A stretch of DNA of 64,000 nucleotides from Blastomussa wellsi. Taxonomy: Eukaryota; Cnidaria; Anthozoa; Scleractinia; Plerogyridae. Shown in pieces: positions 1 to 15,600 of this stretch (positions are counted from its first letter, which is position 1; each line of letters begins with the position of its first letter). The DNA is taken from positions 11,180,373 through 11,244,372 of the forward strand of contig OX393564.1 in NCBI GenBank assembly GCA_947652115.1, given 5' to 3'. The position numbers and the translations under genes are program-made. The notes under the pieces are model-generated. The model was not told the DNA's origin. It was given only the letters and a program-made list of their open reading frames with translations, and ran no database searches.

Positions 1-1370
1 ATTTATTAAATTTGACACTGATAAACAGAACAAAGATTAAGAAACTCAATACACAAAATTTTATTAACATTTGGAATCCGGTAGAAAAACTAACATACCT
101 TAATTAACTGCTCAAGAAAAATTATTCTTAGTGCACTTGTTGAGAGCTCGCTTACTTACTTTCTTATTATAAGCGTTCAAAAGAGTACAAAAGTTTCGGA
201 CCAATCAAACGTAGCACTCAACAGTTAATTTTTCTGGCTACGCTTATAATTGTCTTCAGTTATTTGTTATATGTCTTGTGTGTTGTTGTATGTGTGAAAA
301 CGTTTATAACTTACAAACAATCAGTTTTTTGGAAGATGATAATTATGCAAAAGGTACCATACTTGGTAATTCGCTTCTCATACGGGAATTTCAGCATTAT
401 GATGCCGGGTAACAATTTACAGCTAAAAGCTATCTCGCTTAATGTTCGAGGTATTTATTCCTTTAATAAGCGAAAAACGATATTTCACTGGCTTTTAAAG
501 CAGGGAGCCGACATGTTTTCTTCAAGAGACGTATAGCACACGACGAATAGTAATTCAGTGGAGATCTGAATGGCCCGGAACTTGTTTTTTTGTTCACAGC
601 TCTACACACAGTCGAGGGGTTGCCATTCTGATTACAAACACTTTTGTGATCTCTTAACAACAATGATCCTATAACATCGGATGACATAGCGAACCAAGTC
701 TCATGGAATAACAGATTCATGTTTATTTTGCAATTTAAATAATTTGTTGGCGATGAAAATTGTTGTGATTGTGATTGTGATTGTTGTCACACCACATATT
801 GTCATTGACAATAGGCTTACATGGGCAATGCATGTAGACCATGTGAAGACGTCTTTTGCACAGAAAGTGGGCGCATTAAAGAGGCCCTTTTAGGGTAAAT
901 TCCGACAGGAGACACGGCTCTGAAGCGGCATCAGGAAGGAATTGAAATGATGACGAACGACAAGACCGCTTCTGTGAAATGGCGACAGCAACAAAAATAA
1001 AAGCAAAATTGACAGCGACATTGGCGATTTAAAATAACACAGCGATTTGATGGCATTCGGGCAGAGGAGAATGTTGAGAACGGGTTTGCATTTTCAAAAA
1101 GTTCACCGTTCTTTCAGTTTTCTGTGTGGAAACACACTGAGTTACGACCCCTGAACTATGTCAAAACATTTTTGTTGGAGAAATGACCTCAGAAACGTTC
1201 CAAACTTTCCAAAATTGTGACATCGACATCAGTGTCACCGCATGAAATTCTGACAGTGACATGCGGCCCTTCCGAAATTGCGACATGTAAAGGTTTGAAA
1301 TTCAGACGGGGGACATAAAGACCCCCCTAACAGGGCCTCATTAAAAAGAACGAAGAAGCTTCCTGTCAAA
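1..1370. other. Non-coding stretch, no gene recognised
   Basis: I see no exon with convincing splice sites or a known protein motif here. The short open frames look random. A small (GTGATT)n-like tract lies near 760-785. Earlier exons of the OSBP-related gene that starts its recognisable part at 3679 could lie here, but I could not identify one. Confidence 0.5.
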
Positions 1371-2103
1371 GTGCTGGAGGAAATTTTCTTCAAATCCATT
1401 GTACCAGTGGCAACTTATGGTATTGTGGTGTGGAGAAACTGCAGTTACTCTATTATGGACTCCTTAAACCCTGCTCAAGGGAGAGCTGCACGAGTTACCT
1501 CTATCAGGATAAAATTAGTCTTGAAAAGCTATTTAAATTGGTTGCCAATTTCTTATATACATAAAAGAAGGCTCCTTCTCCTGATGCATGATGTTTTAAA
1601 TGATAAAGTCTTACATCCCCCTTTTAATTTGAGGTAAGGCAACAGACCATCGCGTAGGGGAGGGTTACAGATTGAAATCCCTAGGGTGATGCACAAAGTG
1701 GGAAAGGAATCAGCACAATACAGAGGTCCTGTAATCTGGAATTTTATTACTAGGTTGGTAAATTTTAATGCAAACATTCAAAATGACAGTTTTAAAAACA
1801 TTTTACGTACATGTAGGCTGTCACAAAACATAAATAGCTTCTCATTCAAAGCACCAATGACAGCTATGAAAGACCAAGATTTTGTATATTTTTAAGTTTT
1901 ATCATATTGTATGTAAATCTTTAGATTAATTTGTAATTTTTATTTTCCAATGAACTTCATTTTAATGATTTGTACTGAATTCAACTATGATTGGGTGATT
2001 TATAAATTATTTTGGTTTAGTTAATTGTAGGTCCACATCAGCCTTTATGGCTGCCATTTTGTAACCTGCATCACTAAATAAAATGATTGATTGATTGATT
2101 GAT
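1371..2103 (+). mobile_element. 3' end of a CR1/L2-like LINE
   Basis: The frame at 1371-1637 and a second at 1686-1895 together look like the C-terminal region of a non-LTR reverse transcriptase of the CR1/L2 type. It contains a tyrosine/valine-rich YGIVVW block, a NWLP block and a late WNF block, in the order usual for that tail. There is a stop between the two frames, and nothing of the RT catalytic core or endonuclease is present, so this is a 5'-truncated dead copy. The DNA after the stop is AT-rich and ends in a (TGAT)n run at about 2083-2103. A short tandem tail of this kind is typical of CR1/L2 3' ends and supports the orientation and boundary. Confidence 0.7.
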
Positions 2104-3678
2104 ACTTGCCAAACAGGCAAGTGATCTGTGGGCGAGTGCTTATGTCCAACCCTGGATTAAAGTAATTATTTCAAGCGTTTTTGGGGATGAATTGTGGGAT
2201 GAAGCAACAATAATATTGGTAGTCTATTACATTTTGACACAAAATCCCCAAGCAAAGTACATGACAGTAGCTAAATGTTATATATGTTTTGTTCAATGTG
2301 ATTTCAAATTGTTGTATGTTAGAAGTTCCAGTGAAGAAGTTTATTGTTGCATTTTCATGATTTTTCTTTTAATTTTTTTCCTGCTCTCCAGTTTCCTTTT
2401 TTTCTTTTCCCTATTTTGTTGTGGCTCATCTATGGCAAGAAACTCTTTAATTCACACAGTTTTAACCACACATCAACATCCTCATCCACATATCAACATC
2501 CTCATCATGCTCTACAGTGTAATTATAGATCTCTTGTGAATGCTATGTGGCTTTATTTTAACTTTGCTATATATAGCACTTGTTTCATGCAGTGCTAAGA
2601 TGCAAGCTTTTGATTTAAAATCTGTTACCTGGTATCACATCATCACAATTATCCATCAAGTGTTTCTTTTTTGTTGCGCATGATCACTCTAAACACAGCA
2701 CATGACATGGAAAAAACTAGGAAATACAACTGCATGATAACAGTAATACATGTATCCCCAGGTGATATTCCCTAGTTTTTGAACTTTATTAATTTTTACT
2801 TTTGTATATAATTTTGGCTTTGATACCAAGCAAAGTTAGAATGAAATTGAATGTTAGGCCATTACCAGTGAATGCCAGTGTTGCTAGCTTGTCCTTTGCT
2901 AATTTCACCACCTCTCCCCAGCTTCACCCTTTGTCCTTCATCTACCGAAGGGATGTAAATGGACATTATTACTTTGGTGTTCAAAAGCTTGGAAAAATTG
3001 TCTTCCAAAATGAGTGACCTTGTGCAAATTAAAATATTTGAAAGATAGTAAGCACACTAGCCTTCTTATTTGGATTATGAAACAGGATCAGACAAAAAAA
3101 TGGTGTTTAATTATTGTTTATGTACATAGCCCTGCCTTCCAAGGTTATGTAAGTACTGCCCTGCAGGCCCAGACATGAATAAATGATTACATGAAATAAT
3201 TATTATTCTGACTAATGAAATTTCATGAACAAGTACACTATTATTGATACCTGCAAATATGTCACTGACATTAGTTTTTATGTAAAAAAAAACTCCTAAC
3301 ACAAACTTCTGTTAATATACTTATCCAGGGCTGTCATTACGTTTTGTGTCACCTGTAACCTCGTTCTCCACACCCGTAGCAAACTTGTTTCTTTGTGGTT
3401 GAATTCAATCAACAACAGGCAATTTCACCCGTAGCACCAAGGGAAAATCAAGCATACTCAGCCGTAACAGCTGTTACGGGTTACAGCCCTCAATTACAAC
3501 CCTGTTAATATCAAATATAAATTGGTCATGAAGAGAAATATTCCAAGTAAAATCTCAAGGCCTAATGATATCTTGCAAACACAATTATTATAATAACTGT
3601 TGCTTATGAAATTTACTAGTAGCTGTAATTATAAGCGATATAAATTATTAATTTTTCATTTGTTACCTTTATTTATAG

Positions 3679-6600
3679 CGACTGGCTGAAGATTTAGAGT
3701 ATGCTGATATTCTTAACAGAGCTGCATGTAAGAAATGTCATTGATAAGAGTAGTTAACTTTTTTGGGGGTTGGTGCCATCTGGAAGTTGTGATTATAAGA
3801 GCTTTGGTATCAAGAAAGTTTTTTTTTTAATTGTCACCTTTCCAAACTTCATTTGTGTGTGTTCAATATAATAATGTGACCCTGCAACCCAGATGAGGCA
3901 TTGTGAACCAGAAATCCTTAATCCTAATAATTATGCATTGTAAAGGCTAACTGCAAGCTACCCCAAGCTAACCGGAATGCTATTTGGACTAACTTGAGTG
4001 CTATTTAGGCTAACCAAAGCGATATTTAGGCTGGCTCACATGACTCATGATTTACAAGCCATGCAAGCCAGAAATCCCCACTGTCAATGTACAGGCTAAC
4101 CACAAGCTACTTAAGCTAACTGCAGGCTTACCAGAATGCCATTTACATGTAGGTCATAGTTAATAGAGGGGAATGCTAAACCATCAAATTATTTATTATA
4201 ATAGGTTGACTGGTATGGCTTGGCAAATGTACTCAAAATGTGGCAAGAAACTGTGTGATTTTCCATAAGTGCTATTGCCACTGTCTTGTTGATCAATTTA
4301 ACTATTAATTTTCTTAACCTAAGTTTTCCATTTGTTATTACAATGTAACATATTGTATGCATCCTCCAAAGAAATTTTGATTCTTCATTGTAGTGAGCTA
4401 AAAATAACCCTGCACTTTACGAGAGTTGTCGAGCAAGTCAAGGGTCACTGTGAGGGCCTGTACATCACATGTGAATGCAGGGGTTTCAATAAAAGCCGGT
4501 TACCGGGGTCTACCACCGCTTATAAGGCCTTCCACTGCCGTCTTTGGATGCACAGAGTGCTGGAAATTTCATTTCCGAGCTTCTAGCTTTCACATTTTGG
4601 GGGGACAGGAAGGCTCTTTCACAGTTAGGCTAAATTTGTAGATGTTACTTCTATTAAAACAATAAATAAGGAATTAAAATTAAATTCACATGAACACCAC
4701 ACTGCTTATAATATAAAGAGGACTTGCTCATTGTTGTCAATGCACATGGGTTATAGGAACATTGTTTGATGTTGTAAGTGAATATATAATATGTCTATAA
4801 TTATTTACAGCATACTGTTACCAATTGTTCAGTAACTATATATGGTTTTAAATTCTCTTTATTCCACAGTTTGTAAAAATTCTTTGAGCCGTCTTGCTCA
4901 CGTGGCAGCATTTGCTAGTTCAACTTATTCAACTGTGCTTGGAAGGTAGGGTCAGCTATATTTTTCTTAAATGCAAATTGTTTTGAAAAAAATGCATGTA
5001 TTTCCCTTTTGTTGTTGTAGGTTCTGGAAACCTTTCAACCCACTTTTAGGAGAAACATTTGAGTTTATCAATCATGATGTTGGATATGCCCTTGTAGCAG
5101 AGCAGGTTAGAAAAATTCAAAAAACCTATTCGGACTTTTCACGCATTACATTAATGTTCAGTGTAATCAAGATCCAACGAAAGCAGAATTTGAAACCTAG
5201 AGTCTGAAAAATAATGTTTCTTGAAAGGTTAGGATAAACCTTGAAACCCTAGGCAAAGCATATAGGAAGAAAAATATATTATTATCGATGGTTTCCATGA
5301 GGCAGTTTTGACGAGATTGGGCTGTTTTTGTGGAATTCATGGAACTTCAAGTGTGGACCATTGGCTTACTAGGTGCCAGTCTTTTGCTTCGCTTTACTCC
5401 TAGGTAAACCTCTTGGAAATTACATGTAAAACTCGCCTACATGTAAATGTCTTTAAATAGACTCCAAGAACACAGAGACAAAAAAAATAATGCAAGTAAA
5501 ACACGCGTAGAGGTTAGGGCAATTTTCGAACTTTTCCCATACATTCCCTTACATTATGTCACATAAACCAGATACAATGTATGGGCTGTCTGTGGAATCA
5601 CGTCTAATTAATTCAACTCTTCATTCACGGATAACATTTCTGTCATAAATTGTGTTCATGTTCACATGAAAAGTTCAGAAAATTGGGAATCACATATCAT
5701 GAAAAAATTCCTCTTTCACAGGAAAAAAATTAAACAGTTGCAATCACGCTTTACATAAAAAGTATAAGGGACCAACTTTATTCATAACAGATTTTCTGAA
5801 TTCACCCAGGGAGTGATGGTGGCTGACAGTTCATTATTAATGTAAGTAATTACACTCTCATTCTTCTAGGTATCTCATCATCCACCCATTTCAGCTCTTC
5901 ATGCTGAATCTGACCACTGGATTTTCTGGCAGGAGTACAAGCTTGATACTAAATTCCGAGGACAGGTAACTGTATGTTTTGATGTTCCTTTTATCCAGGG
6001 TGGGAAGTGCTGTGTCTTAATGGCTAGTGCGCTGGACTCCGGATTGGGTGGTCCAAGTTCAAGCTCCAGCTAGGGTCACTGCATTGTGTTCTTAGGCAAG
6101 AAACTTCACTCTTTCAGTGCCTCTCTTCACCCGGGAGTAGACATGGGTACCCGCCAAATAATGCTGGGAGTAACCCTGCGATGGACTAGCATTGGCATGA
6201 GGCTTTGCCCTCATCCAAGGCAGAACATAAGTTAAATTACTTTGGACTTATTTATGCTTTATTTAACAATTATTCCACGAGCACACAATGGATATGAGGT
6301 GGTAACTCACAGCAGCATTTGAGCTTCCGGCTCTTCTCGTTGGCATGTACTCTTACCATATTTGTAGAGAATGGTGCAGTTGTGTATGTTGCAGGTCAAA
6401 ATTGTCTGCAGGTAATTTTTTTCAAACTAGGTAGTATTATTTTTTAACCTGCAGGTATTTTTTTGGAACCTGAGGTCATATTTTATTTTTATCTATAAAA
6501 GTCATCCATCCCTCCCCTACTACCTCACATCCCTTTCCCCCTTCTCAACCTTCCTTCTCCCCACAACCTATATGATCTCTTTACCGCACAATCTCGTTAC

Positions 6601-9600
6601 CCCAGTGTCTTTATATATTGTATACTTTACTAATGTGCACTTACAGGATTTGGAATCACAACCTCTGGATCTCAGTCCAGCCTCTTATCCACTTTGACAC
6701 ACAGGAAACACTGACAGAGCATTTATTTTTTAGCTATATTACTAACTTAAGACATTCTGAGACTCGTACCCAATCCCAAAGAGAAAAGTTAAAAAATGCC
6801 TAGGTTGAAAGATAATTAACTTGACCTTCAACATATACATGTATTCAACTCATATACCGTGACGGCTAAGCGCTAAACTCTTGATCTGGTTTCTGATAAT
6901 TGCAGATGTACTATTAATATAATTTTATTTATTTGTTTATTTGTGAAAACTAACATGTATTTATTTATCAATTTATCAATATTATTTATATGTAGTTTTT
7001 TAAGGTAATTCCAACTGGCATGTGTCATGTGAAGTTCAAGTTAGATGGGCATCATTTTACGTGGAGGAAACCAGTCACAACAGTTCATAATATCCTTGTT
7101 GGCAGTCTTTATGTTGATCAGGTGTGTGCAAATGAGCCACAGCTATCACATTTCTAAACTCAAAGTGATAGGAACTTTGTAGTTACAGTGTATTATCGAA
7201 GCAATTTATTGAGTCAGCCTTGATTACTTTCACTGTAGTAGCACTGAAAATCAGGAAGTGTTATTATTATCATCATCATTATTATTGAAGTTTAAAAACT
7301 CCTAATGCCAGATCCTAATCGCAAATACTGAGCTTGTAAATGTTATATGTATTTTTTACCATTTTGTACCGCTTGTTTGTTGTGGAAGGCTAGCGGGTTG
7401 AAATCACAGTGCCAAACCTCACCTTTGTATTCACACCAGAAGTCATACGTATATGTTGTGGTTTAAATTTATCCCTGGTTTAAAATTTTTTAAACCAGTT
7501 TGATATTGATTTATTTCAGATTATGCTAATCAACATGAGACAAAAGGAAATCAATATCAAACTGGTTTAAAAAATTTTAAACCAGGGATAAATTTAAACC
7601 ACAACATATTCAACAAAGTCATATCCTTAATGCTATTTCCTTCTACTTCTGGGGTAAAATTTGTAATTTATGTAGCTGCATTTCAAATAGCTGAATGTCA
7701 ACTTTTCTCAAGAGCAGAGGTTCCCTTTTAGTGGCCTTAATAAATATTTCTGATTGCTGGATTTTGGCGACAGTGTATGTGCATGAAATATTTCCTACTA
7801 CGAAATTTATTTTGACTTTTCAGAAAGGAAACCCTGTGTACGACAAGCTTTTTGTGAACAGTACACTTTATTCCTTCAACAGTTTCTTTTTCTCCTTCTT
7901 TGTAGGAAGGAGATGTTGTGGTGACAAATCACTTCACAAAAGAACAATGTATACTTCATTTTCAACCCGTCAGGAAAGTCCAGGACAACTTCAGAAGGCT
8001 AACAGGTATGGTTTAACAGTACACAGTGTACAGTTTTCTGAACAAGCACCATAAAATGTTTTTGGCCAAATTCCACTAAGTTTGATGAACATTAAATTAT
8101 TTCAGTTTAATTAATTTCTGTAAATTTTGAAGTGAATCATATGTTGTTTGAACAGGTCTAAAATTTCCCAGACTCGAGGAAAACTCCAGGCTGCCTCAAT
8201 TTGTCAGTGCAACTAAATTTTTGGCTTGCTGAGAAAATCTGATAAGAACAAACTTAAACAATGCATAAATGCTTTTTCTGTATGTTTATACATATGAACT
8301 GCTGTATTAAAGCAGAGAATGTAGGAAGGTTAAATATTTACAATAGCAAAAGGTGAAGTAATTTAAATAATGTTCTTGTGACCTGTAACCACAAAACAGA
8401 GGATTGTGGGAATGTGGCTGCCTGCTTGCCTGCTTAGTTACCCATGCTTAATAAACACATCCATAAATAAAAAAACTGCAACAGTGAAATAAATGTTAGA
8501 GTAACCAAGCTGAGATGGACATTTATGTGTAGGGTATTTAATCTGTTAAATAATTATGGTAAGAAATAAATTAAAGATTTTTTTGTTCTCCTTCACATGG
8601 TACTGTAATAATTTTCAGATATCATGCACAAGTAATGACTTAAACAGACATGGCCTGGTGCCTTGAGAACATTCCCATTTCAAATTCAATTCTGCAGAGA
8701 GGGTTAGGGGTAGGTGTGGCAGTGGCGGTGGTTGGGTGGGGGCTTCCATTTATTAGGTGCAGGGTTGGGTGGGTCAGAAAAATAACTGGGATGGAGTGGG
8801 TTGAGTAGTTACCCTTGAGAGAGGGTTTTATTTAAGTTTAAAATAATGTATCAGCACTGTACCTCCTGTTTTATCCATTTTTTAAGTAACATGGACATTA
8901 TGTTAATTGATTGCTTAAATACCTAAATCGTTATTCTGGTATCTTTGGTTATATTTTTCATTAGGTTGCTTGCTTTCATCATACATGAATACTATGCGAA
9001 TAATTAAAACTTAACTATGTGACTAGTTAAAACGAGAGACATGGCATTCATGGAAAACAGGTTTTATATATTTAGATTAATATAGTTTTAAAGTAGTATA
9101 GTATTTAGTATTTAATTAGTTTCAACCTGATGTATTGTTTACCGTGGATAAATAAATGTATGATTTGGTGTTATTGTGTTACAGGAGAAGTACGTGATGC
9201 AGAGGGCCGCATCAATTATCATATAGTTGGAGCTTGGGATTCTGGCCTTGAGTTACACTCAACAACTGGTAAAATGGCATGTTGGTGCATTTTAGTGTTC
9301 TATATTTCCACATTATTTTAACCAAATGATAGAACTAAAACTCAATTGCCAACATAATTGTTAAACTATGATAGAAATGGAGAAAGACGAAGAGAGGAAA
9401 GCTACAAAACCAGAATGAAATAAGGGATAAAAATAGCGACAAAAATGAAAATAAAAATTAGATTAGGCTAAATTAAATGAAAGTAAAGTAAATAAAAATA
9501 AAAATTCAATAAAATAAAATAATAAAAACAAGATTCAATTGAATTGAAAATAAAATAACTTAAAAGTAGAAAAGGAAATGAAATAAAATTAAATGAAAAT

Positions 9601-12600
9601 TTCAATAACATTGACATTAAGATAACACCGATTATGAATTCAATGTAATGACAATCAGTTGCCAGCACTAACAAAAAAGTGGTCCAGCCCAGAAGGTGTT
9701 CCCCACGATATGGAGCCGATGATCCTTGATGTCTTCAGTGTATCAGTAGTTTTATTATTTATAGTGTATACATAACATGTCTGGTAATTGTGTTTTTCAG
9801 ATGCAAATATGGATCCCATCGACCTGTGGACAGCAAATACTAAGCCAGAAGATTCATCAAGGTGCCAGATTCCTTTTATTCTAGACAGGCCTCTTACTTT
9901 TAATGTACAAGAAACCATGTTAGTGCATAGATGGGTCTTGGAATGTTAATTATTACTGAGATCATTTTAGTTTGTTCTAATTGTTAAAAAAGTGTGACCA
10001 TTGCTATGAAGTTCTCAGTTTTGATTAGAAGTATGCATCTTCCAACTTTGATTTGTGTCAAGTCATTATCATAATGTACTTGTACTTGCTGTGTCTCTTC
10101 TGTGGCAAACTATTCTTGTCCCCATTTTCCTGGGAAACTTCTACAAACTCAAACGACTTGTGTGTACTTTAATGTCACTGTTCTGTAGCAGAAATACCGC
10201 TGCATAGCACAATGAATCAGTTGATCTTTAACTCTTCCTGACTTTGCTGACTTTAGTATGTGATTCTGAATAAATGTAGGTAGATAAAATGACCAAACCA
10301 TGAACTGGCATCAAAGCAAGTTTTCTGTCTGCATGTCCTCAGGTTTTGCATGAATTCTTGCTACAGTTATGCATTATTTCGAACTTTCAAAATTTCACAG
10401 AAATTTAAATTAAATTAATTTATTAATTGTGTGCTAAAATTTCACACTAATTTTTGTTTTTAATTAGTTTACTGAAAGTTTCTTTATTACAAAGTAAAAG
10501 AAAATTGGCACTTTCAGACCTTTCTCAGGATCCTACATATTAACATACAGGTGTTGTAATGTTTTATTTCAGATTCTATGCCTTTACACAGTTTACAATT
10601 CAGCTGAATGATCCGGAATATGGTGAGTTTTGTGTATAGTAAAACCTGATTATAAACCATCCCAGATACAAGTCTGTGAGCTTATTATATTACACTTTAA
10701 AGCACAACTGAAGTAGAGCCCAGACTCTGATTGGTCAATTTAGCGTGTACTATTTACCCATGGGTAGACGCTGATGAATGTCTTCAACTTGAGTGGGCAC
10801 GCTGAAGAGATTTTTTTATACTTTTCCTGTATTTGCTATTGAATTTGAAAAGCTACATATAGAATACATCCCTCCATACCGCTGAATGATTTTTATTATT
10901 CCGGGCACTTACCAAGTTCTCACCCACCCCAGAGTCACGTGGTTAAGGTTAACCTACACCTTTGGCGATGTCTCCAGTCTAACAAATGTAGTGTGTTCTT
11001 CAGATTACATCACACATTCCCTCATTTCCCACAAGGCGATACTAACAATTTTTTGCATTGTTGAATCTTCTTTGATTCTCCGTTGCTTAAGAACATTCTG
11101 AATCTTGATTTTGGCTTAAAAAATTATCCTGGGTAAACTGTTTTCATTTTAAAACAGTGCTATTAGGCCACAAGAAGACACTTTGGTTATCCTCTTACTG
11201 ATTTGAAAACAACTCACAACAGGGCAGAATATGTATGGTATACTCTTTTGGACTGATTTTGGAGAACAAAAAAACAAGTGTTGAGCTCCACACAACACAG
11301 GTTTAGGGTTAGAGCTTTTAGGGGCAAAATTGCAGCAAAGTTTGTGGTACACAAGCTGAAGATTATCAGCACACACAAGGCGACATATTACTGCAACATG
11401 TCTTGGGACATGTGCTGTGGGGGGGGGGGGGGTGGGGGCTTCCATTAAAGGGACGGGGAAAGGTAATATATCCAAACCAGTGTCACAGATTTCCTTTGTT
11501 TTAACTTGATGTGTAATGAATGAGTATAAGAACATAACTATGAACATTTTTCTGTTTCACAGCAAGGGCGAGTAAATCCATGCAAATTCATAAGGGATGA
11601 AACTGTTGCAGTTTCCCATCTGGAGTTTCAAATGTCTTTCTGTCTAGGCCAAAGTGAACCCTATTTGCAGACACCCAGATTGTCAATGTACAGAAAAACG
11701 GAACATCTATGTTGCTGATTATCTTTGCATTGTGTTAAGATGCGACATGTTTTTCAGATGTTTCCTGCCACACTGACTGTAGAGTTAGAACAGACATACG
11801 GCTCCTGGAGTGTGGCAAGGTATTGTACAAATTACTCTTCTTATTAAAGCGCACTAAAAAATCAGGTACCTTGAGTCCGTAAGTTCTTTGTTTGGTCAAT
11901 CTATTTAACCGTCATTTTGTCAATTCATCCGTAATATTGTAATTGTTTCAAAAGATAACAAACAATTTTATATTTCATTTACACTTGAAAAATGAAAATA
12001 AGATCAGATTTAATTAGTAAAATTGTCAATTCTTTTATATGGAGATTATTTGCTGACTAAAAAAGTAGATTTAATAGAAATACATGTACCTGTGGCATGT
12101 GTTTAAAATATTGTTAGAAGAGCAGGTTTGTAACTTGACATGTAACGTTGAACTTCTTAAACTTGCACTTTAGTTGTCATACTTTGTTTAGTTTACTTGC
12201 AATAAGTTTATTTGGATAGTCATCTACTTAAAGGATTTTTTAGCAATTTTGCTGACCTTTTTTCTTGGAATTTGAAAAGAAACCATTCAATGCACACAAT
12301 TGTCTGTTACCTAACGAACTTAAAAAGATGCTACTCTTTGTCCAGTACATTGATTGTGACCAGTTCCGGCTCTTATTGAACCTTTCCTGCACTTGCTGCT
12401 ACTACAGTAATTCAATTCTTATCCCTGATCTGATTTTATGTGGAGTTAATTTACTTTCAGGTGTCTTACATGAGCCCACATAAAGTAGCAAAGTTCGACT
12501 ATCTGTGATGACAATTGTTACACGTGCTGAGTACCACCACTTTTTTATAGATAGATGCTTCGTCCAATGAAAAGCATCGCCTTGAAGAGAAGCAAAGAGC

Positions 12601-15600
12601 TGCTAGAAGGCAAAGGGACCTGTCTGGTGAGGCCTGGGCACCAAGGTAGGTTTGGTTTACCTCTGTTTGGCTTGAACTTATTCATCAAGGAACAGGTGCA
12701 TGATAGAAGAGACTCATGTTCGAGGACATGCACTATCATCTGAAAATGTGTTGTGTGAGAGTAGCATCAGTCTAATTATTCAGTATAGATATTCTAGTAA
12801 AACGTCCAAAGTTTTGCCTCCTTCCACAACAGTTTTCATGACAATGCGAGTGTACGACTATTAGAGTCCAGAGAAACTGACATCAAAATCTGTCTGCTAC
12901 ACTTTTCGAATTTTATCTTTCTGTTAAATCTGAAATTGTTTCATTTTATACCTTTGAATCTCCAAGGAACAAAATTTGTATTAATTTGTAAAGGAATTTT
13001 TCCCAATCCAAAATTCCTACATGTTGATGTAAACTTGGTAACGTTGAGCCGGCAAAGGCCACTATGCGGCCTGGCTTTTATTCAGCCTCGATATTTTTCC
13101 TGGCATCGTGGATTTTGTGTATCGTCTACGGTTAAATCCATAGTGAAAATAATCTTAAAAATCATATTTTTGAGCGCTGTAAAATATTCGCTTTTAAGAA
13201 ATTTCAGACCGGTTTATTTTTGGTTTTGCTCAAGCGCTTGTAGCTGAAATCTGTCAAATCAGACGAGGTCGGAGGAAGAAAGAGTCCTTTTTCTCGAGAC
13301 AAGTTGTTTCTTTTAATCAATTCTAAAATCGTCATTGTTTTTGTAAGCTCAATGATCTTATCAACACAAAAGAGCGCTAAAAGCAATGTAAAATATTAAT
13401 CGGCGGTGATTTGAATGTCGCTCTCGTATCTGTTCTGGTGGAACCGTGTTGGAAGAAATTTTAATGCAAAATGATTTCATTGATATTTGGAGAATTCAAA
13501 ACCCTGAATGCAGAAGATGGAGACAAAAAACCCCAACTATCCAGCGTCGACTTGACTGACTATTGGTTCATTCCTGGCTCTCTACGAGATGATATCGCTA
13601 GAGTTGATATCGTGCCTGCAGTGAGAACTTCTCATTCGGCAGCTTACTTAAGGATGCAGAGTACATCCAACTGATAAGAGAAACATTCCTTGATGGTCAG
13701 ACGAGATAAAATTTCGCACAGACTGCAGAGTAATATGGGAGTGGAAAGTATATCTGAGAGGAAACAAAAAGTGCCGAGGCATTAAAATAAAGTGAGGAAA
13801 AATCGAAGAACCATCTCAAGAAAATCTTCAAAACCAAGAAAGAGACAACAACGAATATGAAAGAAAAAAAAAAAGAATTGTTAAAATGTTGGCCTTAGCG
13901 AAATCTCACATTATGTCGGAAAAGATTCAAGTTATGAAGACGGAATCCATCAGGAAGTTGAGTAATATTTATTTGCGTTGGACAAAAATCGAATACCAGA
14001 ATAATTTCGATCATATTGCGTTATTTTTTACCCTTAATAAAAGATAAAGATGTAAGTAATTATCCGCGATAACACCGACAACAATTTCTTATCAGAGACC
14101 GAGAAAATGAATTTTAAAGATCACAAACTGTAGGCAAAATCTAACGTGTAGCCATTTTGTAAAATCATCTTTAAGCGATTCAGTCGAATTATAGTGGAAC
14201 TTCGAAATTTGTTTTCGATGTTTGGTGTTGTTAGAAAATATTTCTTTTGATAAGATGTTTGAAGCAGTAACTAAAAAGTTTGCAATAAGGTGTAAATAAT
14301 TTTGGTACAACAATTTCTTATCAGAGACTGAGAAAATGGATTTCAAAGCTCGCAATCTATAGGAAAAATCTCACATCTTTTAAGCTATTCAGTGGAATTC
14401 AGTGGAACGTCGAAATTTGTTTTCGATGTTTGGTGTTGTTAGAAAAGATTTCTCTTGATAATATATTTGAAGTAGTAACATAAATGCTTGCAATAAGGTG
14501 TAAGTCATTTTGGTACATAATTTTGTCCAATGAATGCTCGCAGTCCTAACGGATTCCGTCTTGAATCCTTTGCCATACCGGAAACTCTCTATCGCGTTTC
14601 TTTAGTCTCGTGCAAAAACTTTGCCAAAAAATTAATAAAGATAAAAGATTAAAGTGAAGAATGATCATCGCATTAAGCAATTGGAAAGAAGAACGGTGAC
14701 CACGAGATTCCAAACAACAACAGACCTATCTCGCTATTGCCCATCCTATCAAAAGTTTGTGAAAGAGCCGCTCACGACGAGCTGGTATCTTATCTCTCCA
14801 CCAAACAACGCCTGTCTGCACAACAATGTGGAAACAAGAAATGGATTCTACAGAAACTGCATTGATCCAAACTACTGATTTTATCCTTCAAAACATTGAC
14901 AAGAAAGAATTAACTGCTGCAGTGTTACTAGATATGAACAAAGCATTCCACAGCATTGATCATGGCATCCTGATCATGAAATTGGCGTTGGATTGTCTCC
15001 TTCATCAATAGAGTGGTTTAAGAGCTACCTGTCTTCACGTTATCAAGTAGTGAAAATCCAAGCATCTATTTCAGACCAACTACCTGTTACTAGCGGCGTC
15101 CCACAAAGGAGCATTTTAGGGCCTACACAAATGACCTTCCTCTGGTACCCAAACATTGTTCTACACAAAGCTACGTTGATGATACCAAACTTTTGCTCAA
15201 CTTCAGGCTAAAAGATCACCAAAATACAGTTAGTAAATTGAGCGAAGACCTGCAGAGAATATGCCAATGGACTTTTACCAATAAGCTATTACTTAACCCG
15301 GATAAGACAAAATTTGTTATCTTCGGCAGTCGACAGTTGGTCAGAAAGGTTGAAGGCCTTCACCTATCCTTACTGGGTAAAGAACTAACCCCAGCCAAAT
15401 CAGCAAAGGACCTTGGTGTAATACTCGACCCCAACCTAACGTACGAAGACCATATAACAAAAACTGTTTCAACTTGTATTTCTCGATTGAGACAAATAAA
15501 CCGTGCCAAGCATGTGTTGGACAGGGACGCCTTAACCATAGTAGTCAATTGTCTAGTATTTAGCAAACTCTTTTACTGCTCCAATGTATGGAGTGATACC

